Source of the DNA: Lysobacter sp.
GTDB taxonomy: Bacteria; Pseudomonadota; Gammaproteobacteria; Xanthomonadales; Xanthomonadaceae
Direction: 5' to 3'
DNA: 12,269 nucleotides
Assembly (NCBI GenBank): GCA_030151365.1
Contig: JASLDW010000024.1
Span: 1-12,269, forward strand
Part shown: positions 1-7,856 of the stretch, in pieces
Layout: every line of letters starts with the position of its first letter
Position numbering within the stretch: position 1 is the stretch's first letter
Notes under the pieces: generated by a model
What the model saw: only the letters and a program-made list of their open reading frames with translations
Told to the model about the DNA's origin: nothing
The model's database searches: none
Program-made: the position numbers and the translations under genes

Positions 1-465
<465 letters not shown>

Positions 466-471
466 GGGCGA

Positions 472-501
472 ATCTTAGCAGTCCGGTGTGATGAGTGCCA
501 A
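472..501 (-). promoter_or_regulatory. Candidate sigma-70-type promoter of rpoH
   Basis: On the minus strand TTGGCA (496-501) and TAAGAT (472-477) are separated by 18 bases, and TGC directly precedes the -10, giving an extended -10 element. The -10 ends only 6 bases before the rpoH ATG at 465, so the expected transcription start falls on or next to the start codon. The same nine bases TGCTAAGAT recur upstream of rhlB. Confidence 0.6.
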
Positions 502-669
502 ACGACCATACGGTCCCGTTTTCTGGCGTTCAGGGACAGGGAAAACCCGGACACCGGCAGCCACGTATTCCCTATGGGGACGACATGGACAAGATGCAAT
601 GGTGGCGAAAGGTCCCCTGCACATCGCCGGCGTAGCGTGGCGCTGCTCATCCCTCTCACCGGAGTTTCC

Positions 670-1482
670 ATGAAACACCCGATCCTCGCTTCCCTGATGT
701 CACTGGCGCTGTTCGCCGCCGTGCCGGCCATGGCCCAGACCGCCGCTCCCGCCGGCTCAACCGGCCAGTGCAAGGACGGCAGCTATACCTCCGCCAGCTT
801 CAAGATGGGCGCCTGTCGCGGCCACAAGGGCGTCCAGTCCTGGTTCGGCGAGAAGGTCGCCACCGGCACGGCGTCCGGAAGTGCTGCCACGACCTCCTCC
901 GGCGGCAAATCCACATCCACCAAGGTCAAGGCCGGCACCTCGGCAAGCGTGAGCACCCCGGTGGCCTCGACCACTGCGTCCACCAGCGCCACGGCCAGCG
1001 CCGGCGCCACCGGTCTGTGCAAGGACGGCACCTCGACCAATGCGGCGTCCAAGTCCGGCGCCTGCCGTGGCCACAAGGGCGTGCAGGAGTGGTACGGCGG
1101 TGCAGCCACAACGACCAAGCCTGCCAGCGGCAAGGGCATCGGTAGTGCAGGCATGAAGAACGCTGCTGCCACCACGCCAGCCGCTGCTCCGGCACCTGCG
1201 CCCATGGCGGCACCGGCACGCCCGGCGCCGGTCGCGACGACGACTGCACCGGCACCCGCGGCTGCCCCGGCCGCACGCGCACCGCGCGCCATGCCAACCC
1301 CGGGCCCGGTGGCTGCCGGTGGCGGCAATGGCCAGGTCTGGGTCAACTTGAAGACCAAGGTCTACCACTGCCAGGGCGACCGCTGGTATGGCACCAGCAA
1401 GGACGGCCAGTACATGAGCGAGAGCGCCGCTGTCGCGGCGGGCGCGCGTGCGTCGCGCGGCAAGACCTGTGGCGCGAAGTAA
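670..1482 (+). CDS. Secreted protein with two DUF3761-like cysteine repeats and a C-terminal WVN...YHC domain; function unknown
   Basis: A 270-residue protein with a signal peptide (hydrophobic core about 7-20, probable cleavage after AMA at 22), so it should be periplasmic or secreted. Two related modules follow: residues 32-60 and 115-143, each with CKDG, a second cysteine 15 residues later, and GACRGHKGVQ.W(F/Y)G, resembling what I recall of the DUF3761 family. A third module at 223-267 (VWVN, VYHC, RWYG, GQYMSE, C267) resembles short domains often attached to secreted proteobacterial proteins. The six mature cysteines (34/49, 117/132, 234/267) fall in pairs, which suggests disulfides. Linkers 62-112 (Ser/Thr/Ala) and 145-218 (Ala/Pro) are low complexity. 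The ATG at 670 is fixed by GGAG at 661-664 and by the signal peptide right behind it. It is divergent from rpoH and convergent with pgaD. No clear promoter is seen in 466-669. The family name is from memory; the role is not known. Confidence 0.85.
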   Translation: MKHPILASLMSLALFAAVPAMAQTAAPAGSTGQCKDGSYTSASFKMGACRGHKGVQSWFGEKVATGTASGSAATTSSGGKSTSTKVKAGTSASVSTPVASTTASTSATASAGATGLCKDGTSTNAASKSGACRGHKGVQEWYGGAATTTKPASGKGIGSAGMKNAAATTPAAAPAPAPMAAPARPAPVATTTAPAPAAAPAARAPRAMPTPGPVAAGGGNGQVWVNLKTKVYHCQGDRWYGTSKDGQYMSESAAVAAGARASRGKTCGAK

Positions 1483-1505
1483 AACGCTCGAATCCCGGCA
1501 AAACG

Positions 1506-1533
1506 AAAAACGCGGCCAGTGGCCGCGTTTTTT
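1506..1533. terminator. Bidirectional intrinsic terminator between the secreted-protein gene and pgaD
   Basis: A perfect 7-bp GC-rich stem (1511-1517 pairing with 1521-1527, loop AGT) is flanked by five A on the left and six T on the right. It therefore reads as stem plus U-tract on both strands and can end both the plus-strand gene (stop 1482) and the minus-strand pga transcript (pgaD stop 1556). Confidence 0.9.
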
Positions 1534-1555
1534 CATCCGGACCAATCGCCGGAGA

Positions 1556-2011
1556 TCAGGCGCGGCGCTCGATCGAACTGATCGCACCATCGTCATCGTG
1601 GTGGACCACGCAGATGCGGCTGTCGCGGCCATCCTGCAATTCCTGACGCGGCACCTGCAGGCGGCGCGCCTCGTCTTCCAGCGTTTCCGTGACCGGCACC
1701 GGCGCCGGCTTGCGATTGGGAATCAGGCTCCACAGCAGCAACAGCGCACAGGTGCCGAACACCAGCAGCGCCGAATGCGTCAGCGACACCGGGGTGATGG
1801 TGTCGATCGCTTCCTGCGCGGCAAGATCCCAGTCCACGTGCAGACGATGGGCTTCGCGCAGGGAGCGGAAGGCGACGCGGAACGCCGGGATCCACAGCAG
1901 GATCCAGCCGATCCACACCAGCAGCGTCGCGCCGTCCGACACCAGCCTGCGCCCGCGCCCGAGTTCGCGGCGGGCATTGATGATCGGCGGTCGGGAGCGC
2001 GGTTCAGCCAT
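1556..2011 (-). CDS. pgaD: PgaD-like subunit of the poly-beta-1,6-N-acetylglucosamine synthase
   Basis: A 151-residue inner-membrane protein with two predicted transmembrane segments (about 27-46 and 78-97) and a soluble C-terminal tail. Size, topology, an early PPIINAR stretch and position directly after pgaC match PgaD (HmsS). In E. coli this small protein supports the PgaC glycosyltransferase and takes part in its cyclic-di-GMP activation. The ATG at 2011 was chosen because GGAGGT lies 7 bases upstream (minus strand); a longer reading from a GTG at 2026 would bury that site in the coding region. The start overlaps the pgaC stop by 8 bases, so translation is probably coupled. The C-terminal half (about 98-151) is charged, with a short DDDG stretch. 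Sequence conservation in this family is low, so the call rests on topology and context as much as on sequence. Confidence 0.82.
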   Translation of the reverse strand: MAEPRSRPPIINARRELGRGRRLVSDGATLLVWIGWILLWIPAFRVAFRSLREAHRLHVDWDLAAQEAIDTITPVSLTHSALLVFGTCALLLLWSLIPNRKPAPVPVTETLEDEARRLQVPRQELQDGRDSRICVVHHDDDGAISSIERRA

Positions 2012-3305
2012 GCTCGCTACCTCCACGCTTCATGTGGACGCCACGGTCGGGACTGACCCAGCGCGCGCGCTTGCCCTCGCCCATCATCCACGCCTTGGGG
2101 AAGGCGACCACGGTGGCTGCGGTGTTGATCAGCCAGAACATCAGCGGATACCACACCATCCAGTAGTAGTTGCGACCGAGTCCGTGCTCGTAATGGCTGT
2201 CCAGCCACTTGCTCACGGCGAACTGCAGCAGGCAGGTGAAGGCCAGGAACACGCTGCTGTACTGCGGGATCAGTGGCGAGCCGATGCCCGGGAACCAGTC
2301 GTCGGGCAGCACGTAACCGAGCAGCCACACCACCACCATCGCCAACATCACGTAGGCCCAGGCCAGGCTCAGCACCAGTTCCAGCAGCAACGGCCACAGG
2401 CGGTTCTGGCCGGGATGGAAGATCACGCCGAGATTGCGGCGAAGCACCTGCGCGCCACCGGTGGCCCAGCGCAGGCGCTGTTTCCACAACCCCTTGAGCG
2501 TTTCCGGCATCAGGATCCACACCAGCGCATGCGGTTCGTAGCGCACGTCCCAGCCGCCGCGCTGCAGGCGCCAGGTGATGTCGATGTCTTCGGTCAGTGC
2601 ATCGGGATTCCAGTAGCCGACCTGGCGCACCGCCGAGCGGCGGAACGCGGTGATCACGCCGGAGACGGTGAACAGCGCGCCGAACACGCGTTGCGCGCGC
2701 TTGATCATGCCGACGATCGATGAGAACTCGCCAACCTGCACGCGCCCGAGCAGGGTCGAGCGGTTGCGGATGCGCGGATTGCCGGTGACCGCGGCGACGC
2801 GCGGATTGTCGAAATGACGCACCATCCAGTACGCCGCATGCGGATCGAGCAAGGCGTCGCCGTCGATGCAGATGAGAATGCGATGGCGCGCCAGCATCGC
2901 GCCGGCCTGCAGGCCCATCGCCTTGCCCTGGTTGCGCGCGAGATGCACCACGCGCAGGCGCGGATTGTCGGCGACCATGGCGTCGAGGATCGCGCCGGTA
3001 TCGTCCTTGCTGCCATCGTTGATGGCGATGACTTCGAAGTCGGGGTAGTCGAGCTTCAGCGCCTGCCCGATCGTCTCTGCCGCGTGCGGGCCTTCGTTGT
3101 AACAGGGGATCAGCACGCTGACGCCGGGGGCGTCGGCAGGAATCGGCGGATGCTCGAACGACGGCTCGCGGCGCTCAATGCGCCAGTAGAACAGGATGGC
3201 CCCGAGCATCCACAGGTAGGACATGAACAGCGGGTAGTAATAGACGAACCCCTGCAGCGTCAGCCAGGCCGTGGGCAGGAACGCCTGGAACGAGCCCGGG
3301 ATCAC
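2004..3305 (-). CDS. pgaC: Poly-beta-1,6-N-acetylglucosamine synthase, family 2 glycosyltransferase
   Basis: A 433-residue processive inner-membrane glycosyltransferase that polymerises GlcNAc from UDP-GlcNAc into poly-beta-1,6-GlcNAc (PNAG), a biofilm adhesin. The N-terminus holds one or two membrane segments (about 15-41), followed by the GT2 domain with PCYNEG (67-72), NDGSKDD (96-102), DGD (148-150), TED (238-240, catalytic base) and QRLRW (276-280). Three to four further membrane segments follow (about 303-332, 348-366, 380-404). Length is close to E. coli PgaC (about 440). The start is GTG at 3305, inside a four-base GTGA overlap with the pgaB stop, with GAGGAGG 7 bases upstream. All key GT2 motifs are intact, so it should be active. 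The gene sits in a pgaB-pgaC-pgaD order. Confidence 0.95.
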   Translation of the reverse strand: MIPGSFQAFLPTAWLTLQGFVYYYPLFMSYLWMLGAILFYWRIERREPSFEHPPIPADAPGVSVLIPCYNEGPHAAETIGQALKLDYPDFEVIAINDGSKDDTGAILDAMVADNPRLRVVHLARNQGKAMGLQAGAMLARHRILICIDGDALLDPHAAYWMVRHFDNPRVAAVTGNPRIRNRSTLLGRVQVGEFSSIVGMIKRAQRVFGALFTVSGVITAFRRSAVRQVGYWNPDALTEDIDITWRLQRGGWDVRYEPHALVWILMPETLKGLWKQRLRWATGGAQVLRRNLGVIFHPGQNRLWPLLLELVLSLAWAYVMLAMVVVWLLGYVLPDDWFPGIGSPLIPQYSSVFLAFTCLLQFAVSKWLDSHYEHGLGRNYYWMVWYPLMFWLINTAATVVAFPKAWMMGEGKRARWVSPDRGVHMKRGGSEHG

Positions 3306-5305
3306 TGATCGTCCTCCTCGTCGTCCTGCGGGTTGAGCTTGCTGTCGAGCACCGGCTTGAGCAGCGCCGCATCGGGCACGTTGTTGAAGACGTTGTCGGG
3401 ATAGTAGCCGACGTGCTTCACGCCCATGCCGTAGAGCATGCGGATGGTGTCAGGCAATTCGTTCGGCGGCAGCGGCGCGTCATCCTTGCGCCAGTCCACC
3501 GACTGCAACTCGAACACGGTGTGGTTGATGCCGTGCGGCACCGCCTTCACCTTCGCCACCATGTCCTTGTAGAACTTCTGCGGGTCCGCAGCCTGCTCCA
3601 TGTAGGGCATGACCATGATCGCGGTGTAGTCGTAGCGCTGGATCGACTTGCGCAGGTTCTGCGCGTACCAGGTCTCGGCCTCGGGATTCAGCGCGACCTG
3701 CGCGTAGAGGTTGCGCGCGGTCAGCAGGCCCGGTTGTTCGGCGCGCACGGTGGCGGCCACGTCCTGCGCGAAGCCGTCGAGGAAATCGGTCTTGCGCTCG
3801 CTCCACTTCAGCAGCAACGCATGGTCCTCGCGCAGCTTGGGCAGCGGCTGCGGCAGGCCCCAGGCGCGATACTGCTTCTTCGCCCAATTGCTGCCGTCCT
3901 CGTAGTCGGACAGGGTGACGTCGTCGTGGAAGAGGATGCCGTCGAAGGTCGCCTGGCGGCCGAGGTCTTCGTAGATGTCCTTCACCCATTTGCGCACGCG
4001 CGGCGAGAAGGGCGTGAGTCGCGGATAGCCCATCGCCAGGTGGTTGGCCTTGTTCGGCAGGGTCACCACCACGTCTTTCGACACCGGATCGCTGGCCGGC
4101 GGCTGCCACGCCAGCAGCGGCATCCACGCGAACACGCGCTTCACCTGCGTGCGCGTCAGCAACTGCCAGGCGACGCGGTTGAACAGGTCGGCGCGCATCG
4201 GCATGTGGCGGTTGGGGAAATACACCGCATCGGCGGCGCCATTGGCGTCGGGATCGGCGAAGGCCTGCAGGTAGACGATGTTGATGCCGAGGCGCTGCAC
4301 GCGGTCGAGCAGCTTGCCGAGGTTGGCCTCGGTCTGCTCGGGATCCTTGTCGTAGATGTAGTCGAGATCGATCTGCGCAACCTTGGCGGCGCGGCCCTGG
4401 TCGAGCACGTTGCGTTCGCGCACGTGCAGCAGGTGGGCCAGCACTTCCGGCGTGGTGTCGCCCATGATGAGTTCGCGACGCAGCGCCGACAGCGGCGTCG
4501 CCGCGCTGTTCGGGCCGTCGTCGAGATTGAGGCCAAGCGGCATGCCGGCCTGTTCGGCGATCTTGCTGACGTCGGCGTTGTAGCGGCCATACGGCCACAC
4601 CATCACCCGCGGCGCCTTGCCCAGTCGCTTGCTGATCAGCGCACGGTTGCGGGCGAAATCGCGGCGGATGCGCGCGCGGTATTCGTCCACCGTTTCATAG
4701 CGCTGCTGGTCGGGCACCCATTGCAGCGCGGTCGCCGCCGGCTGGCGGTTGCCCTGCGGATTGGCGAGGATGCCGCGATGGAGGTCGAAACTGTGGCTGG
4801 CCACCTCGACCAGGCCGCTGTCCTGCATCTTCTTCAGCTCGCCCCATGCCATCAGTTCGTTGCGCGGCAGCGGACGCCCGTCGAAATCGAAGTCCTTGCC
4901 TTCCGGCACTTCCAGCCAGTGGCCGACCAGCGCCACCACCGCCGGGATCTTCTCGCGCTTGAGGATCGGCCACGCGTTCTTGTAGACCGATTCATAGCCG
5001 TCGTCGAAGGTCATCAGCACCGGCTTGGCCGGCAGCGGCTTCTTCTTGGCACGGGCATCGAGGATGTCCTGCACCGAGACGAAGTTGTAGCCATTCGTCT
5101 TCAACCACTTCAGCTGCCTTTCCAGCAATGCCGGCGGCACTGCGTAGGACGGCGTCAGCGCGTCCTTGCGTTCGGCGATCTCGTGGTAGCACAGCACGGT
5201 GACTTCCGGCGGCACGATCGCGGCGCGCGCAATGGCACCGACCGCGCACAGGCAGGCGATGGCGAGGAACTGCAGGGAACGGAGGACGGCCGGGACGCGG
5301 GGCAT
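3302..5305 (-). CDS. pgaB: Poly-beta-1,6-N-acetylglucosamine N-deacetylase / C-terminal hydrolase-like domain
   Basis: A 667-residue exported two-domain enzyme that partly deacetylates PNAG so that it can leave the cell. The N-terminal carbohydrate esterase 4 domain has TFDDGY (99-104; D101, D102), SHSFDLH (170-176; metal-binding H171, H176) and WPYGRYN (237-243), consistent with E. coli PgaB. The C-terminal part from about 310 matches the PNAG-binding/glycoside hydrolase (GH153-like) domain, with FHDD at 459-462. The ATG at 5305 was chosen because it begins directly with a signal peptide (core 11-26); a TTG at 5326 would add seven residues and has no ribosome site either. Cleavage may follow ARA at 28; C18 in LAIAC is a poor lipobox, so lipoprotein status, usual for PgaB, is uncertain. 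The tail is acidic (QDDEEDDQ). The gene lies 75 bases after ung and overlaps pgaC by four bases. Confidence 0.94.
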   Translation of the reverse strand: MPRVPAVLRSLQFLAIACLCAVGAIARAAIVPPEVTVLCYHEIAERKDALTPSYAVPPALLERQLKWLKTNGYNFVSVQDILDARAKKKPLPAKPVLMTFDDGYESVYKNAWPILKREKIPAVVALVGHWLEVPEGKDFDFDGRPLPRNELMAWGELKKMQDSGLVEVASHSFDLHRGILANPQGNRQPAATALQWVPDQQRYETVDEYRARIRRDFARNRALISKRLGKAPRVMVWPYGRYNADVSKIAEQAGMPLGLNLDDGPNSAATPLSALRRELIMGDTTPEVLAHLLHVRERNVLDQGRAAKVAQIDLDYIYDKDPEQTEANLGKLLDRVQRLGINIVYLQAFADPDANGAADAVYFPNRHMPMRADLFNRVAWQLLTRTQVKRVFAWMPLLAWQPPASDPVSKDVVVTLPNKANHLAMGYPRLTPFSPRVRKWVKDIYEDLGRQATFDGILFHDDVTLSDYEDGSNWAKKQYRAWGLPQPLPKLREDHALLLKWSERKTDFLDGFAQDVAATVRAEQPGLLTARNLYAQVALNPEAETWYAQNLRKSIQRYDYTAIMVMPYMEQAADPQKFYKDMVAKVKAVPHGINHTVFELQSVDWRKDDAPLPPNELPDTIRMLYGMGVKHVGYYPDNVFNNVPDAALLKPVLDSKLNPQDDEEDDQ

Positions 5306-5331
5306 GCGCAGCTCAACGGGAACCAACGGTC

Positions 5332-5351
5332 ATTCTAGGCCGTGGCGGCCT
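5332..5351 (-). promoter_or_regulatory. Possible pgaB promoter element and inverted repeat in the ung-pgaB gap
   Basis: The 75-base gap holds a perfect 6-bp inverted repeat (5337-5342 / 5346-5351, loop of three) and, sharing its edge, a TAGAAT hexamer on the minus strand (5332-5337), five of six matches to the -10 consensus. No convincing -35 is visible at 16-18 bases. The arrangement would put transcription start about 20 bases before the pgaB ATG. The repeat has no U-tract, so it is a poor terminator for ung. Confidence 0.3.
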
Positions 5352-5380
5352 TCCGTCGGCATTAAATGACTGTCATGTCC

Positions 5381-6079
5381 TCAGGCCTTGCCCGTGGGCA
5401 GCGACCAGTCGATCGGCGCCTGGCCGTGGCGCGCCAGGTATTCGTTCGCGGCCGAGAAATGGCCGCAGCCGATGAAGCCGCGATGGGCCGACAGCGGCGA
5501 CGGATGCGGGGCCTTGAGCACGCGGTGGCGACGCGGATCGATGACCTTGCCCTTGGCCTGGGCGTAGCTGCCCCAGAGCATGAAGACCAGCCCTTCGCGC
5601 TCGCGGTTGAGCACATCGACCACGTGGTCGGTGAAGCCTTCCCAACCGCGGCCCTGGTGGCTGCCGGCGCGGCCTTCCTCGACCGTCAGCACCGAGTTGA
5701 GCAGTAGCACGCCGCGCTCGGCCCACGGCATCAGGTAGCCATTGGCCGGACGCGGCAGGCCGAGGTCGCGGTGGATTTCCTTGAAGATATTGTCGAGCGA
5801 CGGCGGGATCGGCACGCCCGGCAACACCGAGAAGCACAGCCCATGGGCCTGGCCGGGACCGTGATACGGATCCTGTCCGAGGATCACCACTTTCACCGCA
5901 TCGAACGGCGTGGCATCGAAGGCGGCGAAGATGTCCTTGGGGTCGGGATGGATGCGGGCGCCGGCGCGAATGCGCTCGCGCAGGAAGGCCGACAGCGCAC
6001 GCATGTCCTCGCGCTGGAACCAGTCGCCGACGCGCGCCTTCCAGGAAGGTTCGAGGCGAATGGCGTCGTTGTCCGCCAT
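5381..6079 (-). CDS. ung: Uracil-DNA glycosylase (family 1)
   Basis: A 232-residue cytoplasmic base-excision repair enzyme that removes uracil from DNA after cytosine deamination or dUMP incorporation. All family-1 motifs are intact: GQDPYHG (68-74, catalytic D70), the substrate pocket stretch LLLNSVLTVE (125-134), LWGSYAQ (168-174) and HPSPLSAHRGF (192-202, catalytic H192, DNA minor-groove loop). Length is typical. The ATG at 6079 begins 2 bases after the stop of the response regulator and has no strong ribosome site, so it is probably translated by coupling. ung in one transcription unit with ftsEX and a response regulator is unusual compared with E. coli, where ung stands elsewhere. Confidence 0.97.
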   Translation of the reverse strand: MADNDAIRLEPSWKARVGDWFQREDMRALSAFLRERIRAGARIHPDPKDIFAAFDATPFDAVKVVILGQDPYHGPGQAHGLCFSVLPGVPIPPSLDNIFKEIHRDLGLPRPANGYLMPWAERGVLLLNSVLTVEEGRAGSHQGRGWEGFTDHVVDVLNREREGLVFMLWGSYAQAKGKVIDPRRHRVLKAPHPSPLSAHRGFIGCGHFSAANEYLARHGQAPIDWSLPTGKA

Positions 6080-6081
6080 CG

Positions 6082-6918
6082 TCAGTGCCGGACCAACCGG
6101 GCCGCGTGCAGCTGGAACAGGATCTTGGTCACCAACAGGCGCTGCTCCACCGGCTTCAGCACCAGGTCGTTGGCGCCGGCGACCAGCAGGTCGCGCTGCT
6201 TGTCGGGATTCTCGTCGCCGGTCATCACGATGATCGGCAGCGCGCGCTTGCCGAGATGGAATTCGCCGCGCACGCGTCGCAGCACGTCGCCGCCACCAAG
6301 CGGGCCGTTGAGATAGACATCGGTGAGGATGAGATTGGCGCCCGGCGCATCGTCGCCTTCGCGATGCTCGGCGAGATAGTCGAGCGCGGCCTCGGCGCTT
6401 TCGACATGGATGAGGTCGAGGCCCTGCGCCGCGAGCATGCGCTTGATCGGCAGCGCGACGACGCGGCTGTCCTCGATGTAGAGCACGCGCGCGCCGGCGA
6501 TCGGCTGCGGCTGCACGTAGCCGCGCAGGAACGCGACCAGGGCGCCGTAACCGAGCTCCTTGTCGAAGTAATCGGTGATCTCGTCGCCGAGCGTGCGCGT
6601 TTCCAGCCGATGCTGGACGTCGGACGACACCGCGATCACCGGCACGTAGGCCTGGCCCGCCGCTTCGTGCACCGCGCGCGCCACGTCCTGGCCGTCGCCG
6701 TCGGGCAGCACCAGCGAGGTGGTGACGAGATCGACCTGGCCTTCGGCGAGCGCCGTCTGCGCGCTGGCGACGCCATCGCAGGGCACCACGCTGGCGTTCG
6801 GCAACTCCTTCATCAGCACGTCGCCGATGAGCTTGCGCACCATCCGCGAGCCATCGACCACCATCACGCGCGGCGCTTCGCTGACCAGATGACGCAGATC
6901 GCGGGTTGGTACGTTCAT
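6082..6918 (-). CDS. Tandem receiver (REC-REC) response regulator; first receiver degenerate
   Basis: A 278-residue protein made of two CheY-like receiver domains (about 17-135 and 142-270) with no output domain visible. The second receiver is canonical: E149-D150 acid pair, phosphoacceptor D200 in LILTDVYL, T233 in IVMTGDE and K255 in LVLKPVE. The first looks like a pseudoreceiver: the acid pair is D22-G23, the phosphoacceptor position is S68 in LVTTSLVLPDGDG, and the threonine position is serine (VSS, 97-99), though K120 remains. It therefore probably binds or regulates a partner rather than DNA. The ATG at 6918 overlaps the ftsX stop (TGATG, 1 base) with only a weak ribosome site, which implies coupling to ftsX. 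A longer reading from 6981 would run into ftsX and is not favoured. No histidine kinase is in the window, so the signal input is unknown. Confidence 0.9.
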   Translation of the reverse strand: MNVPTRDLRHLVSEAPRVMVVDGSRMVRKLIGDVLMKELPNASVVPCDGVASAQTALAEGQVDLVTTSLVLPDGDGQDVARAVHEAAGQAYVPVIAVSSDVQHRLETRTLGDEITDYFDKELGYGALVAFLRGYVQPQPIAGARVLYIEDSRVVALPIKRMLAAQGLDLIHVESAEAALDYLAEHREGDDAPGANLILTDVYLNGPLGGGDVLRRVRGEFHLGKRALPIIVMTGDENPDKQRDLLVAGANDLVLKPVEQRLLVTKILFQLHAARLVRH

Positions 6919-7856
6919 CAGCGATCCGTCGGACGGGTCTGGCGCAGGAAGTGGCCGGTGACGATACCCGCACCCAGCCATCCCAACAAGGTCGCGGCGA
7001 TGACCGCGGCCAGCGCCTGCACCGGCGTCAGCGGTTGCAGTTCGAAATGCGATCCGTAACTCGCGGCCAGCGTCGCCAGCGGCGACTGCAGGGCGATGTT
7101 GGCGGCGGTGAGCACGGCGAGCGCGAGCAGGCCGGCGCCGAGTCCGTACAACGCGCCGAGATAGAGGAACGGCCGGCGGATGAAGCCGTCGGTGGCGCCG
7201 AGCAGTTGCAGCACGCCGATTTCCTCGCGGCGCGACTGGATGTCGAGGCGCACGGTATTGCCGATCACCAGCACCGCGCCGGCGCCGAGCATCACCGCCA
7301 GCACCAGCGCCAGTCGCGCGCCGAGTTGCAGCCAGTCATCGAGGCGCTTGCGCCATACCGCGTCGTGCTGCACCAGGTCGGCTTCCGGCAACTGCTTCAG
7401 CGCATCGGCGAGCGCGATTTCATCCGACTTCGGCGTCACCACCAGCACGTTCGGCAGCGGGTTGCCATCGAGTCCGTCGAGCGCATCGCCCAGGGTGCTG
7501 CTCTTGCGCAATTCGGCGAGCCCTTCGTCGGGCGTCTTCCATGCCACGTTGCCGACATCGGCGCGCGCGCGCAGCTGTTCGGCCAGCGCGCGGGCGCGAT
7601 CGACCGACGTGTCCTGCCTGAGGAAGACGCTGATCTCGCGCGAACGCTGGACGTCGCCGGTGAAGCGCTGGACGTTCTGCAGCACCAGCCACAGGCCCAG
7701 CGGCAGGGTGAAGGCGAGCGCGATCACCGCGATGGTCAGCAGCGACGCAAATGGCTTGCGCACGATGCGACCGAGGCTGGCGACCACGCTGTAGAGGTGG
7801 TGGTCGATCCAGGTCCCGACGCCGGCGCGCGGTGCTTCGACGCGCTGGTTATTCAT
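6918..7856 (-). CDS. ftsX: Cell-division ABC transporter permease-like protein FtsX
   Basis: A 312-residue inner-membrane partner of FtsE. The FtsEX complex joins the divisome and couples ATP hydrolysis to activation of septal peptidoglycan amidases through EnvC-type activators. Four membrane segments are visible (about 38-60, 181-203, 229-255, 278-303) with a large periplasmic domain (about 61-178) after the first, the classic FtsX layout. NTVRLDIQSRREEIGVLQLLGAT begins near 200 and its RREEIGVLQLLGA part (209-221) is the conserved FtsX cytoplasmic loop. The ATG at 7856 overlaps ftsE by 8 bases, with GAGG about 9 bases upstream. The gene is followed by a response regulator rather than by rpoH. 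Confidence 0.96.
   Translation of the reverse strand: MNNQRVEAPRAGVGTWIDHHLYSVVASLGRIVRKPFASLLTIAVIALAFTLPLGLWLVLQNVQRFTGDVQRSREISVFLRQDTSVDRARALAEQLRARADVGNVAWKTPDEGLAELRKSSTLGDALDGLDGNPLPNVLVVTPKSDEIALADALKQLPEADLVQHDAVWRKRLDDWLQLGARLALVLAVMLGAGAVLVIGNTVRLDIQSRREEIGVLQLLGATDGFIRRPFLYLGALYGLGAGLLALAVLTAANIALQSPLATLAASYGSHFELQPLTPVQALAAVIAATLLGWLGAGIVTGHFLRQTRPTDR

Noticed and set aside
490..505. TTGGCACTC-like string (minus strand) resembling half a CIRCE element before rpoH
   Set aside because: There is no inverted second half (GAGTGC) at nine bases, and the string is better explained as the -35 region.
670..1482. Low-complexity Ala/Pro/Ser/Thr repeats as a mobile or satellite repeat
   Set aside because: The repetition lies within one reading frame as protein linkers and does not form a regular DNA repeat unit.
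3413..5338. 641-codon plus-strand open frame opposite pgaB
   Set aside because: It is antisense to a gene with intact catalytic motifs and its product is His/Arg/Val-rich with no recognisable domain. Long antisense frames are expected in GC-rich coding DNA.
5381..6973. Minus-strand open frame that appears to fuse a 300-residue stretch to Ung
   Set aside because: The N-terminal part is an Arg/Ala-rich out-of-frame reading of the response regulator. The Ung part starts properly at ATG 6079.
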